Source: Xanthobacteraceae bacterium (GTDB taxonomy: Bacteria > Pseudomonadota > Alphaproteobacteria > Rhizobiales > Xanthobacteraceae). Taken from it: a stretch of 49,113 nt of DNA. A model generated the notes under the pieces. The model did not search any database. It saw nothing but the letters and a program-made list of their open reading frames with translations, and was not told where the DNA came from. The stretch spans positions 1-49,113 of the forward strand of contig JARBUD010000033.1 of assembly GCA_029239875.1 (NCBI GenBank), read 5' to 3'. Both the position numbers and the translations under genes were made by a program. This document shows positions 22,007 to 32,988 of the stretch, piece by piece. Every line of letters begins with the position of its first letter. Within the stretch, counting starts at the first letter, position 1.

Positions 22007-23692
22007 ATGACACGCGTTGCGCTCTATGCCCGCTACTCCTCCGACAACCAGCGTGACGCCTCCATCGAAGACCAGCTTCGCCAGAGCCGGGATTATGCCG
22101 AGCGGCAGGGCTGGAGCGTGGTCGAGAGCTTCACCGATCGCGCCATCTCCGGCGCCTCGCTGATCCGCCCAGGCATCCAGAAGCTCATGGCCGATGTGCA
22201 AGGTGGCCGCTTCGATATCGTGCTGTCGGAAGCGCTCGACCGCATCAGCCGCGATCAGGAGGATGTCGCCGCCGTCTATAAGCGCCTGTGCTTTGCCGGG
22301 GTGCAGCTGATCACCCTCTCCGAAGGCGAGATCAGCGAACTCCATGTCGGCCTCAAGGGCACGATGAACGCGCTGTTCCTGAAGGACCTGGCGCTGAAGA
22401 CCCATCGGGGCATCCGCGGCCGGGTAGAAGCGGGCAAGCTCGGTGGCGGCAATGCCTATGGCTATCGGGTGGTGAAGCAGCTCGACGCCCGAGGCGAGCC
22501 GATCCGCGGCGAGCGCGAGGTCCTCGAAGGCGAGGCCGAGATCGTCCGCCGCATCTTCCGTGAATATGCCGCCGGCAAGGGCCCCCAGCGCATCGCCGCG
22601 GACCTGAACCGCGAGGGCATACCCAGCCCTAGCGGGGGGCGCTGGTCCGACACCACCATCCGTGGCAACCGCGCCATCGGCTCCGGCATCCTCAACTGCG
22701 AGCTCTATATCGGGACCATCCGCTGGAACCGACAGCGTCGACTGAAAGACCCCACCACCGGCTCACGGGTGATGCGGATGAATCCGCAGAGCGCCTGGGT
22801 GCGCAAGGAGGTCCCGGGGCTGCGCATCATCGACGATGGGTTATGGGAGGCCGTCAAGGCCCGTCAGACCCAGCTGGGCGAGGTCTACAGGAAGAACATC
22901 GAGGGCGGATTGAGAGCACTGGAACAAAGAACCAGCGCCAATGCGTTGAACGCCACCCGCCGCCCGCGCACCATGCTGTCCGGCCTGATGTTCTGCGGGT
23001 GCTGTGAGCAACCCTATGTCCGCCGGGGTCAGGACCGCTATTGCTGCACCAGTCATCTCATGGGCACCGGCTGTACCAACAGCCGAACCATCACGCGGGA
23101 CAAGCTCGAGGAGCGAGTGGTCAACGGCCTGAAGAACCGACTCATGGCGCCGGACAAGGCGGCCGTGGCCATGCGGGCCTTCGCCGAGGAGACCAACCGA
23201 CTCAACCGGGAGCGCCGAGCATCCAGCGAATCCGACCGGCAGGGGCTTGCCCAGGTCGAAACTGCTATCCGCGAGATCGTCGCCGTGATCGAGCAGGGCG
23301 GCTTCCATCGGGCGCTGCTGGACCGACTGACGGTTCTGGAGGCCAAACAGCTCGAACTCCAGGAGAGGCTCGCCAAGGCTCCTCTCTACGTCCCCGATCT
23401 ACACCCCAATATCGCCGAGCTCTATCGCCGCAAGGTCGAGAGGCTGTCCGAGGCCCTCGACTACCCCGAGGACCGCTACGAGGCGATCGACGCCATCCGG
23501 CAACTCGTCACCCGTGTCGTGCTCACCCCCGGCGCCAAGCGTGGCGAGGTTCATGCCGTGATGCATGGTGACATCGTCGCCATTGCCGAGTGGGTAGCGC
23601 AAGAATCAGATAAACCTCGCAAAACCGGCCACGCCGCCCACCGCGCCCATGCCCTCGGGCGAGTGTCGGAACCGGTGGAGGCACGGGCTTGA
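22007..23692 (+). CDS. large serine recombinase (site-specific integrase)
   Basis: A 561-residue recombinase that cuts and rejoins DNA through a serine. The resolvase domain covers about 1-150 with the catalytic serine in A-L-Y-A-R-Y-S-S-D-N-Q-R (about 4-15) and the arginines of A-L-D-R-I-S-R-D (about 76-83). The recombinase domain follows (G-G-G-N-A-Y-G-Y-R near 146, N-R-E-G-I-P-S-P-S-G-G-R-W near 204). Then comes a zinc ribbon (L-S-G-L-M-F-C-G-C-C ... Y-C-C-T ... G-C-T-N, about 325-365) and a coiled-coil tail. AGGAGG precedes ATG 22007 ideally. The stop codon lies inside a dispersed palindromic repeat that starts at 23685. It stands at the border between accessory and core-like DNA, so it is the likely integrase of the left block. 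Confidence 0.93.
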   Translation: MTRVALYARYSSDNQRDASIEDQLRQSRDYAERQGWSVVESFTDRAISGASLIRPGIQKLMADVQGGRFDIVLSEALDRISRDQEDVAAVYKRLCFAGVQLITLSEGEISELHVGLKGTMNALFLKDLALKTHRGIRGRVEAGKLGGGNAYGYRVVKQLDARGEPIRGEREVLEGEAEIVRRIFREYAAGKGPQRIAADLNREGIPSPSGGRWSDTTIRGNRAIGSGILNCELYIGTIRWNRQRRLKDPTTGSRVMRMNPQSAWVRKEVPGLRIIDDGLWEAVKARQTQLGEVYRKNIEGGLRALEQRTSANALNATRRPRTMLSGLMFCGCCEQPYVRRGQDRYCCTSHLMGTGCTNSRTITRDKLEERVVNGLKNRLMAPDKAAVAMRAFAEETNRLNRERRASSESDRQGLAQVETAIREIVAVIEQGGFHRALLDRLTVLEAKQLELQERLAKAPLYVPDLHPNIAELYRRKVERLSEALDYPEDRYEAIDAIRQLVTRVVLTPGAKRGEVHAVMHGDIVAIAEWVAQESDKPRKTGHAAHRAHALGRVSEPVEARA

Positions 23693-23757
23693 CCCGGGGA
23701 TCCAGCCTTGCTGCCGCAGGGTTGTACGGCTGGACTCTGGATGGCCGGGTCAAGCCC
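23685..23757. repeat. dispersed palindromic repeat, family A
   Basis: GGGCTTGACCCGG (23685-23697) and CCGGGTCAAGCCC (23745-23757) are perfect inverted arms, with an inner GGATCCAG / CTGGAT-like pair. The same element type occurs at 40578-40653 and, diverged, at 45117-45215. It overlaps the last codons of the recombinase gene and could terminate or stabilise converging transcripts from 22007 and 25026. Confidence 0.8.
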
Positions 23758-23784
23758 GGCCATGAGGGTGGCTGGGGACCCTTC

Positions 23785-25026
23785 TCACCGCCGAGCCTCG
23801 TCCACCCGCACCGGTACCGCCACCGAGCGCGGCGGCAGTGGGGCGAGGCTGCGCCCGCCCTTCTCGTGGTGGCGCGCGAAGCGGGCGAAGCGCTCGCGCC
23901 ACGGCTCCTCGAGCAGGCGATAGCTCAGCGCCGCCAGCGCAACCGCCGCGCCGGTGAAAGCGACGAGCAGCGCCGTCGCGGCCAGCGGATGGCCGAGGTC
24001 GTACAGGTACTTCTCGAAGCCGAGCACCTCGAACGGCTGGCGCAGCGTCTCGCCCGAGAGATCGCCATAGAGCCAGAGCCCGTAGCCGAGCACGATCAGC
24101 ATCGGCATGTGGATGAGGTAGATCGAATAGGACCAGCGCCCGAGCGCGGCGAGCGGCTGCGCTCGCATCAGCGCCGACAGCAGGCCGTCCTCGCGGGCGA
24201 AGACCAGGATCGCCAGCGCGAAGGCCACCGGCGCCAGCACGCTCCACGGATGCACCTGATCCGGCCCGCTGCCGGCGGCGGCGATGAACAGGCCGGCGCC
24301 GAGCACGGCCCCCGCCTCCCACAGCCCGGCGAAGGGCAAGGGCCGGCCGCGCAACCGCTCATGCCCGTGATAGGCGACGACGCCGGCGAAGAAGCCGGCG
24401 ATGCAGCGCAGGAAGCCGAAATCCGCCGTCGAGTTCATATAGGCCGGCGCGGCGAGAACGATCACCGCCATCGCCGCCACCGACAGCACCGCCGCGGCTC
24501 CCGCGAGGCGCTGCGTGCCGAAGAACAGCAGCACGCCGGCGAACAGCGCATAGGTGTAGAACTCCGCCCCGATGCTCCAGGCCGGCCCGTTCCAGGCGAC
24601 GCCGTAAAAACCCATCGAGTTCAGTAGCGCCGCGTTGAGCATCAGCGCCCGCATGGAATAGTTGCCGGTGCCGGACTCGATCCGCACGCCGTCGGGAAAA
24701 TGCCCGCCGAGATTGATCGCCATCACCGCCAGCATCAGGGCGAAAAGCACGGCGAGATGCAGCGGCCACAGCCGCCCGATCCGCCGCAGCATGAAGCCGG
24801 CGGCCTGCCGCGCATCGCGGATGCGCGCGCGATAGGCGTGGCAGACGACGAAGCCTGAAAGCACGAAGAAGAAATCGACGAACAGATATGAATTCGAAAT
24901 CAATGTAAAATTCAATGCATCCAATCTTACCACATAGATATAATGATAGATCACTACCATGATGGCGCATAAACCACGCCAGGAATCGAGCGTTTCGAAC
25001 CGTTCAGGCCGGTCGTTTGCCTGCAT
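23785..25026 (-). CDS. membrane acyltransferase (acyltransferase 3 / OafA-like)
   Basis: A 413-residue integral membrane protein of the acyltransferase 3 family, which transfers acyl groups to surface sugars such as LPS O-antigen, exopolysaccharide or Nod-type glycans. The N-terminal signature is L-D-S-W-R-G-L-C-A-I-M-V-V-I-Y-H-Y, with the functional histidine, followed by F-F-F-V-L-S-G-F-V-V. About ten hydrophobic helices follow, with R-R-I-G-R-L-W-P-L-H-L in the first loop and Y-S-I-Y-L-I-H-M-P near the end. ATG 25026 was preferred to 25044 because GAGGGAG sits before it. It is divergent from pepN. The substrate cannot be told from the sequence. Confidence 0.92.
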   Translation of the reverse strand: MQANDRPERFETLDSWRGLCAIMVVIYHYIYVVRLDALNFTLISNSYLFVDFFFVLSGFVVCHAYRARIRDARQAAGFMLRRIGRLWPLHLAVLFALMLAVMAINLGGHFPDGVRIESGTGNYSMRALMLNAALLNSMGFYGVAWNGPAWSIGAEFYTYALFAGVLLFFGTQRLAGAAAVLSVAAMAVIVLAAPAYMNSTADFGFLRCIAGFFAGVVAYHGHERLRGRPLPFAGLWEAGAVLGAGLFIAAAGSGPDQVHPWSVLAPVAFALAILVFAREDGLLSALMRAQPLAALGRWSYSIYLIHMPMLIVLGYGLWLYGDLSGETLRQPFEVLGFEKYLYDLGHPLAATALLVAFTGAAVALAALSYRLLEEPWRERFARFARHHEKGGRSLAPLPPRSVAVPVRVDEARR

Positions 25027-25211
25027 TACGGACCACTCCCTCATGCGAAAGCCATAGCCGTCCCCAAACGACTAACCGATATTTATCGATTGGGTTCCCG
25101 CCTCCGGCATATCGAACGCGCCTCAGCGGCGCGAGACCGTGCGGTCGGGGCTTCCTGTTCACGGCGCGAGGGCCTACTTGTTGGCGACCTGCCTTTGTCC
25201 GGAGTTCCGCG

Positions 25212-27860
25212 ATGCCGCGCGATGCCGTCCCCCAGCCCGTCCGCCTCAGCGACTACCGCCCGCCGGACTGGCTCGTGGACACCGTCGACCTCGACGTGCG
25301 CCTGCACCCGACCGCGACGCGCGTCATCGCCCGGCTCGCGCTGCGGCCCAATCCCGAAGGTCGTTCCGGCGCGGCCATCGTCCTCGACGGTGACGAGCTG
25401 GCGCTGAAGGCGGTCGCGCTCGACGGCGAGCCGCTCGCCGGCAGCGCCTATGTCGCCACGACCGGCTCGCTGACCATCCTCGCCCCGCCGCAGCGGGCTC
25501 TGGTGCTGGAGATCGAGACCCTCGTCGACCCCTCCGCCAACACCAAGCTGATGGGCCTCTACCGCTCAAGCGGCACCTATTGCACCCAGTGCGAGGCCGA
25601 AGGCTTCCGCCGCATCACCTATTTCCCCGACCGGCCGGACGTGCTCGCCGTCTACACCACCCGCGTCGAGGCCGAGCGCGAGGAGGCCCCCGTCCTGCTC
25701 GCCAACGGCAACATGGTCGAAAGCGGTGATGTCGAGGGCACGAGCCGCCACTATGCCGTCTGGCACGATCCCTGGCCGAAGCCATGCTACCTCTTCGCCC
25801 TCGTCGGCGGCAGGCTCGACCGGGTGAGCGACGAATTCGTCACCGCCACCGGCCGCAAGGTCGATCTCGGCATCTATGTCGAGCCGGGCAAGGCCGGGCG
25901 CGCCGGCTATGCCATGGACGCGCTCAAGCGCTCCATGCGCTGGGACGAGGAGGCGTTCGGCTGCGAATACGACCTCGACGTGTTCAACATTGTCGCCGTG
26001 GCCGACTTCAACATGGGGGCGATGGAGAACAAGGGGCTCAACGTCTTCAACGACAAGTACGTCCTCGCCAGCCCGGAGACCGCGACCGACGCGGACTACG
26101 CCAATATCGAGGGCATCATCGCCCACGAGTATTTCCACAACTGGACCGGTAACCGCATTACCTGCCGCGACTGGTTCCAGCTCTGCCTGAAGGAAGGGCT
26201 CACCGTCTTCCGCGACCAGGAATTCTCCGCCGACCAGCGCTCGCGCCCGGTGAAGCGCATCGCCGACGTGCGCCTCCTCAAGAGCCACCAGTTCCCCGAG
26301 GATGCCGGCCCGCTGGCCCATCCCGTGCGCCCGCAGGTCTATCGCGAGATCAACAACTTCTACACGGCCACCGTCTACGAGAAGGGCGCCGAGGTCGTGC
26401 GCATGCTCAGGACCCTGCTCGGCGAGGAGGGCTTCCGCACCGGCATGGACCTCTATTTCGATCGCCATGACGGCGATGCGGCCACGGTGGAGGACTTCCT
26501 CGCCTGCTTCGCCGACGCCAACGGCGTCGACCTCACCCAGTTCGCCCTCTGGTACGCGCAGTCCGGCACGCCGAAACTCAGCGTGAGCGGCCAGTGGGAC
26601 GAGACCGCGCGCAGCTTCCGCCTCGACGTCGCCCAGACGCTGCCGCCGACGCCCGGCCAGAGCGAGAAGCAGCCCATGGTCATCCCGCTCGCCGTCGGCC
26701 TCGTCGGCCCGGACGGGAACGACCTGCCGCTCACCCTCGACGACGGCACCAATGCCGAGCGCGGCGTGCTGCTGATCACGCAGCCGAAGCAGAGCTTCGT
26801 CTTCCGCGACGTCGCCGCGCAGCCGGTGCCCTCGCTCAACCGCGGCTTCTCCGCCCCGGTGAAGCTGACCAGCGACCTATCGACCGCCGATCTCGTGTTC
26901 CTCGCCCGCCACGACGCCGATCCGTTCAACCGCTTCGACGCCGGCCAGACCATCGCCCTCGCCTATCTCGTCGAGGCGACCACCGCCTTGCGCACGGGAC
27001 GCGAACTGTCCCCGCCCGAGGCGCTCGTCGAGGCGCTCGGCTCGACGCTGGAGGACGGTGCGCTCGACCCGGCCTTCATCGCCCAGGCGCTGTCCGTTCC
27101 TTCCGAGGGCGACGTCGCCCGCGAGATCGGCACCGACGTCAACCCCGACGCCATCCATGACGCCCGCAAGGCGCTGCGCCAAACGCTCGGCGAGGCGCTG
27201 GCGCCGGCACTGAAGGCGGCCTATGCCCGGCACGCGCCGACCGGCGCCTATTCGCCCGACGCGGACTCCGCGGGACGGCGGGCGCTGCGCAATGCCAGCC
27301 TCGACCTGCTTGCCGCCGGCGGCTCGCCGGAGGGCATCGCCCGCGCCGTCGCCCACTTCGAGGGTGCCGACAACATGACCGACCGCTTCTTCGCCCTGTC
27401 GGTGCTCGCCCATTCGGCGCCCGACGCGCGTGAGGCGGCACTGGCGGCGTTCTACGAGCGCTTCCGCGACGACCCCCTGGTGGTCGACAAATGGCTCGCC
27501 TTGCAGGCGCAGATCGCCGAGCCGGGCACGCTGGCGCGCGTCGGCGACCTCACCACCCATCCGGCCTTCTCCTGGAGCAATCCCAACCGCGTGCGCGCGC
27601 TCGTCGGTACCTTCGCCGCCGCCAACCAGACCCAGTTCCACCGCGCCGACGGCGCCGGCCACGACTTCGTTGCCGACGCGGTGCTGGAGCTCGACGCGCG
27701 CAACCCGCAGGTCGCCGCCCGGCTGCTCGCCGCCTTCAAGAGCTGGCGCGTGCTGGAGCCGGTGCGCCGCGCCTCGGCCGAGCGCGCCCTGCGCCGTGTC
27801 GCCGGCCGTTCCGGCCTGTCGCCGGACGTCTCCGACATCGTCTCGCGCTCGCTCGAGTGA
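25212..27860 (+). CDS. pepN: aminopeptidase N (M1 family)
   Basis: An 882-residue zinc aminopeptidase, close to the usual length of bacterial PepN (about 870). It removes N-terminal residues from peptides in the cytoplasm. The exopeptidase motif G-A-M-E-N is at about 271-275, and the zinc motif H-E-Y-F-H with the downstream glutamate in L-K-E-G-L-T at about 307-331. An all-helical C-terminal domain of PepN type (DUF3458) follows, with no signal peptide. ATG 25212 begins M-P-R-D-A-V-P-Q-P-V-R-L-S-D-Y, the expected PepN N-terminus; the frame is open upstream but lacks family similarity. It is followed at 128 bases by a diguanylate cyclase gene. Confidence 0.97.
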   Translation: MPRDAVPQPVRLSDYRPPDWLVDTVDLDVRLHPTATRVIARLALRPNPEGRSGAAIVLDGDELALKAVALDGEPLAGSAYVATTGSLTILAPPQRALVLEIETLVDPSANTKLMGLYRSSGTYCTQCEAEGFRRITYFPDRPDVLAVYTTRVEAEREEAPVLLANGNMVESGDVEGTSRHYAVWHDPWPKPCYLFALVGGRLDRVSDEFVTATGRKVDLGIYVEPGKAGRAGYAMDALKRSMRWDEEAFGCEYDLDVFNIVAVADFNMGAMENKGLNVFNDKYVLASPETATDADYANIEGIIAHEYFHNWTGNRITCRDWFQLCLKEGLTVFRDQEFSADQRSRPVKRIADVRLLKSHQFPEDAGPLAHPVRPQVYREINNFYTATVYEKGAEVVRMLRTLLGEEGFRTGMDLYFDRHDGDAATVEDFLACFADANGVDLTQFALWYAQSGTPKLSVSGQWDETARSFRLDVAQTLPPTPGQSEKQPMVIPLAVGLVGPDGNDLPLTLDDGTNAERGVLLITQPKQSFVFRDVAAQPVPSLNRGFSAPVKLTSDLSTADLVFLARHDADPFNRFDAGQTIALAYLVEATTALRTGRELSPPEALVEALGSTLEDGALDPAFIAQALSVPSEGDVAREIGTDVNPDAIHDARKALRQTLGEALAPALKAAYARHAPTGAYSPDADSAGRRALRNASLDLLAAGGSPEGIARAVAHFEGADNMTDRFFALSVLAHSAPDAREAALAAFYERFRDDPLVVDKWLALQAQIAEPGTLARVGDLTTHPAFSWSNPNRVRALVGTFAAANQTQFHRADGAGHDFVADAVLELDARNPQVAARLLAAFKSWRVLEPVRRASAERALRRVAGRSGLSPDVSDIVSRSLE

Positions 27861-27987
27861 GCGCCGCGGGGGCGGCCGCGACGCCCCGGTGGGGAGGGAC
27901 GCGGCGGCATATCGAACGACCGTGCAAAACATGGCGTGCGCAACATTCCGGCGCTAGATTGCTCCGCAAGGCGGAGAGAGTCGGTCG

Positions 27988-29451
27988 ATGAGCGATCACG
28001 CTTTGCCATCGGATGACGAAGGCCCGGTCGCCCCGGAGGCGGCCTTCGCGGCGGCCCCCGTGGCGCTCTGCGTGATCGGCCCCGACCACAGGCTGCGTGC
28101 CGCCAACAAGCAGATGGCGGAGCTGATCGGCCTACCGGCGCAGGAGCTCATCTGCCGGCCGGTCGACGAGGTCCTGCCCGACGCCGTCGCGCTGGTCCAG
28201 CGCTGGCTCAAGCGAGCCACCGCCGGGCTGCCCATCGCCGGCCACGAGCTCACCCTGCCCGAGACCGGCCGCACCTATCTCGCCGCCGCCTGCCCGCTGC
28301 ACGACGCGCAGGGCGGGTTCGCCGGCCTCTCCGTGGCGCTGACCGACGTCACCAACCGGCGCATGCTGCGCACCGGCTTCGCCCAGCGCGAGCGGCGCAT
28401 CGGCTTCGCGCTGCAGAATGCCGGGCAGTGGGTCTGGGAGCTCGATATCGCCAAGGGCCGTGTCTACCGCTCGCCGCACTGGAAGATGACGCTCGGCTAC
28501 GACCTGGACGAGGCGACCGAGGAGGACGAGCACGAGGCCTGGAGCATCGTCCATCCGGACGACAAGCCCATGGTGCGGCAGCGCTTCGACCAGGTGCTCT
28601 CCGGCCGCAGCGACGTGTTCGAGGCGGTCTACCGGGTGCGCGACAAGTTCGGCCGCTGGCGCTGGATTCTCGGGCGCGGGCGCATCGCCGAATGGGACGC
28701 CGAGGGGCGCCCGCTGCGCCTGCTCGCCACCAGCGTCGACATCTCCAGGCAGAAGCAGATCGAGGAGGAGCTCGCCGCCACGGTGCGCCAGCGCGAGCAA
28801 TTGGAGCGCGAGCTGATCGAGGCGAACCGCCGCCTCACCGAGCTATCCGAGATGGACCCGCTGACCGAGCTGCCCAACCGGCGCAAGTTCGACAGCGTGC
28901 TGGCGCGCGAGATCGGCCGCACCGGCCGCCACAAGCCCTCGCTGGCGCTGATGATGATCGATGTCGACGGCTTCAAGCACTACAACGATCTCTACGGCCA
29001 CATCGAGGGCGACGAGTGCCTGCGCAAGGTGGCGGAGACGCTGCGCCACTGCTCCCGGCGCACCGGCGACGTTATCACCCGCTATGGCGGCGAGGAGTTC
29101 GCCGTCGTCCTCGCCGACACCGACGAGACCGACGCGGTGACGGTGGCGACCAGCATGCTGCGGGCGGTGCGGGACCTGCGCGTCGCCCATGCCGGCAGTC
29201 CCTACGGCATCGTCACCGTGAGCGTCGGCATCGCCATCCACGAGGCGGCGACCCATGACACGACGACGCCGCCGGTCCTGGTCGCCAATGCCGACCGCGC
29301 GCTCTATGCCGCCAAGCAGGCCGGCCGCAACTGCATCCTGGTGGCGCGGCCCGACGGCGGCGCCATGCGCGTGGTGCTGGCGCCGGAGGGCGGCGTGGGC
29401 GGCTCGTCCGGCGGTTCGCCCGCCCCGCCCGGCACAGAGGTTAGACGTTAA
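27988..29451 (+). CDS. PAS-PAS-GGDEF diguanylate cyclase
   Basis: A 487-residue soluble signalling enzyme that makes cyclic di-GMP. A first PAS domain covers about 15-125 and a second of PAS_3 type about 135-260 (W-V-W-E-L-D-I near 149, W-R-W-I-L-G near 223), then a short coiled coil and a GGDEF domain from about 290. The active site reads R-Y-G-G-E-E-F (about 365-371), a functional GGEEF variant, and R-T-G-D five residues before it is the inhibitory product-binding I-site. No EAL domain and no membrane helix are seen, so the input is cytoplasmic. It may be cotranscribed with pepN. The convergent next gene is separated by a hairpin repeat. Confidence 0.95.
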   Translation: MSDHALPSDDEGPVAPEAAFAAAPVALCVIGPDHRLRAANKQMAELIGLPAQELICRPVDEVLPDAVALVQRWLKRATAGLPIAGHELTLPETGRTYLAAACPLHDAQGGFAGLSVALTDVTNRRMLRTGFAQRERRIGFALQNAGQWVWELDIAKGRVYRSPHWKMTLGYDLDEATEEDEHEAWSIVHPDDKPMVRQRFDQVLSGRSDVFEAVYRVRDKFGRWRWILGRGRIAEWDAEGRPLRLLATSVDISRQKQIEEELAATVRQREQLERELIEANRRLTELSEMDPLTELPNRRKFDSVLAREIGRTGRHKPSLALMMIDVDGFKHYNDLYGHIEGDECLRKVAETLRHCSRRTGDVITRYGGEEFAVVLADTDETDAVTVATSMLRAVRDLRVAHAGSPYGIVTVSVGIAIHEAATHDTTTPPVLVANADRALYAAKQAGRNCILVARPDGGAMRVVLAPEGGVGGSSGGSPAPPGTEVRR

Positions 29452-29503
29452 GCCGGCTTCTCAACATCTGATCATGAGCCCGATTTGGCTGCCCGACGGA
29501 CCG

Positions 29504-29608
29504 TCCCCCCTCTCCCCGCCGGGGAGAGGGTTGGGGTGAGGGGTCTTCGCCGCTCCGCAGCCGTGTCACCCCCCGACCCGCTTCGCGGGCCACCTCTCCC
29601 CAACGGGG
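29504..29608. repeat. hairpin repeat between convergent genes, family C
   Basis: CCCCTCTCCCCGCC / GGGGAGAGGG with a following GTTGGGGTGAGGGG stretch and a second half (CACCCCCCGACCCGCTTCGCGGG, CCTCTCCCCAACGGGG) make several overlapping stems. This is a commonly dispersed intergenic repeat of proteobacteria. It lies between the cyclase and the convergent Fae-like gene and may act as a bidirectional terminator, though there is no T-run. Confidence 0.6.
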
Positions 29609-29617
29609 CTCAGGCGC

Positions 29618-30157
29618 TCAGTACTCCACGACGCCGTCGAGCGCGTAGTGCTTGATGCTCTTGCGGTTCGCGATCAGCTCATCGACCGTCGGCTTGCCGG
29701 TCATCGCCCGTTCGAGCGCGATCTTCATCGCCTCGTAATTGGTGCGGTAGAGATCCGCCTTGTCGAGGTTCTCGTCCTCGGCGCAGCGCGGGTCGAGCCA
29801 GACCATCACGATCATGCAGAGCTCGTCGGCCTGGTCCTTCGGCAGGATGCCCTCGGCCAGCGCGTCGACGATGGCGTCGCCGATCGCGCCCTGCACGACG
29901 CCGCCGAGCAGGTCGACATACTCCAGCGTATGGATCGTCGCCTTGGTGGTCATCATCGTCGCCGGGCGCACCATCTGGTTGAGGTCGCGCACCACGAACA
30001 TGCGGGTATGGCCCTGCACCTGCCCCATCATGGAGGCGAAGGCATGCCCGGCCGGGCCGCGCACGGAGCCGATCAGCACCTCCGGCATCGCGTCGGTGAA
30101 TTGGCCGTCGGCCGCGAGCACCGTCGCCTCGCCGGTGCGGAACCAGATGTCGCTCAT
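29618..30157 (-). CDS. formaldehyde-activating enzyme (Fae) homologue
   Basis: A 179-residue protein of the Fae family. Canonical Fae condenses formaldehyde with tetrahydromethanopterin in methylotrophs. Similarity runs the whole length: E-V-L-I-G-S-V-R-G-P-A-G-H-A-F-A (about 26-41, against I-I-G-P-R-G-S-P-A-E-T-A-F in Fae), D-A-L-A-E-G-I-L-P-K-D-Q-A-D-E-L (about 116-131) and the Y-E-A-M-K-I-A-L-E-R-A-M-T-G-K-P block near 150. The histidine reported as catalytic in Methylobacterium Fae (A-H-I-D) is Met here (A-M-P-E). It is therefore probably a Fae2/Fae3-like paralogue with a binding or regulatory role rather than the main enzyme. ATG 30157 follows GGGAGAG. No other C1 gene is nearby. Confidence 0.88.
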   Translation of the reverse strand: MSDIWFRTGEATVLAADGQFTDAMPEVLIGSVRGPAGHAFASMMGQVQGHTRMFVVRDLNQMVRPATMMTTKATIHTLEYVDLLGGVVQGAIGDAIVDALAEGILPKDQADELCMIVMVWLDPRCAEDENLDKADLYRTNYEAMKIALERAMTGKPTVDELIANRKSIKHYALDGVVEY

Positions 30158-30444
30158 GTCGTCGCTCTCCCTGCTGGGCCCGGAACGGCCGGCTGTCGCA
30201 TAGCATCGGGCGGCCGAAGGCGTCCATGCGGCGGGGTTGTCGCGTTCCGTCGCGCCCCTTGTCCGCATCCGCCACCCACCCCGGCACCGGCGGACCACCC
30301 GAAGGTTGCTAAAAGCTTAACTTGACTCCCCCGGACTCTGGACAGCGAGGGGTCGATTCGATTCAAATCGGGGTGATTCGGAGAGATGCGGCACATCGCT
30401 CCTATCAAGTGGGAACGGGTTTGGGACTTCGGGGGAGGCCAGCG

Positions 30445-32757
<2,313 letters not shown>

Positions 32758-32857
32758 GATCGCCGGCATGACTGAGGATCGTCGGCCGCGGCCTGACGGC
32801 AGCCCCGCCATCGGCGATCTGGCGGCGGCGAAGCTAGGCTGACCGTCATCACCGGAT

Positions 32858-32972
32858 GAACCTCATCCTGAGGTGCGAGCGCAGCGAGCCTCGAAGGATG
32901 GCCGCTTATGTACACCTAGACGAGCATCCTTCGAGGCCCGGCCGCTGGCCGGGCACCTCAGGATGAGGGTGC
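32858..32972. repeat. dispersed palindromic repeat, family B
   Basis: CCTCATCCTGAGGTGC near 32865 and its inverted copy GCACCTCAGGATGAGG near 32957 bracket the inner pair GCCTCGAAGGATG / CATCCTTCGAGGC. The whole 115-base unit can fold into one long hairpin. Parts of the same family recur at 44390-44503. It lies between the convergent histidine kinase and glnE genes and could end both transcripts. Confidence 0.8.
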
Positions 32973-32988
32973 CTTGGAGCTCAGCCCC

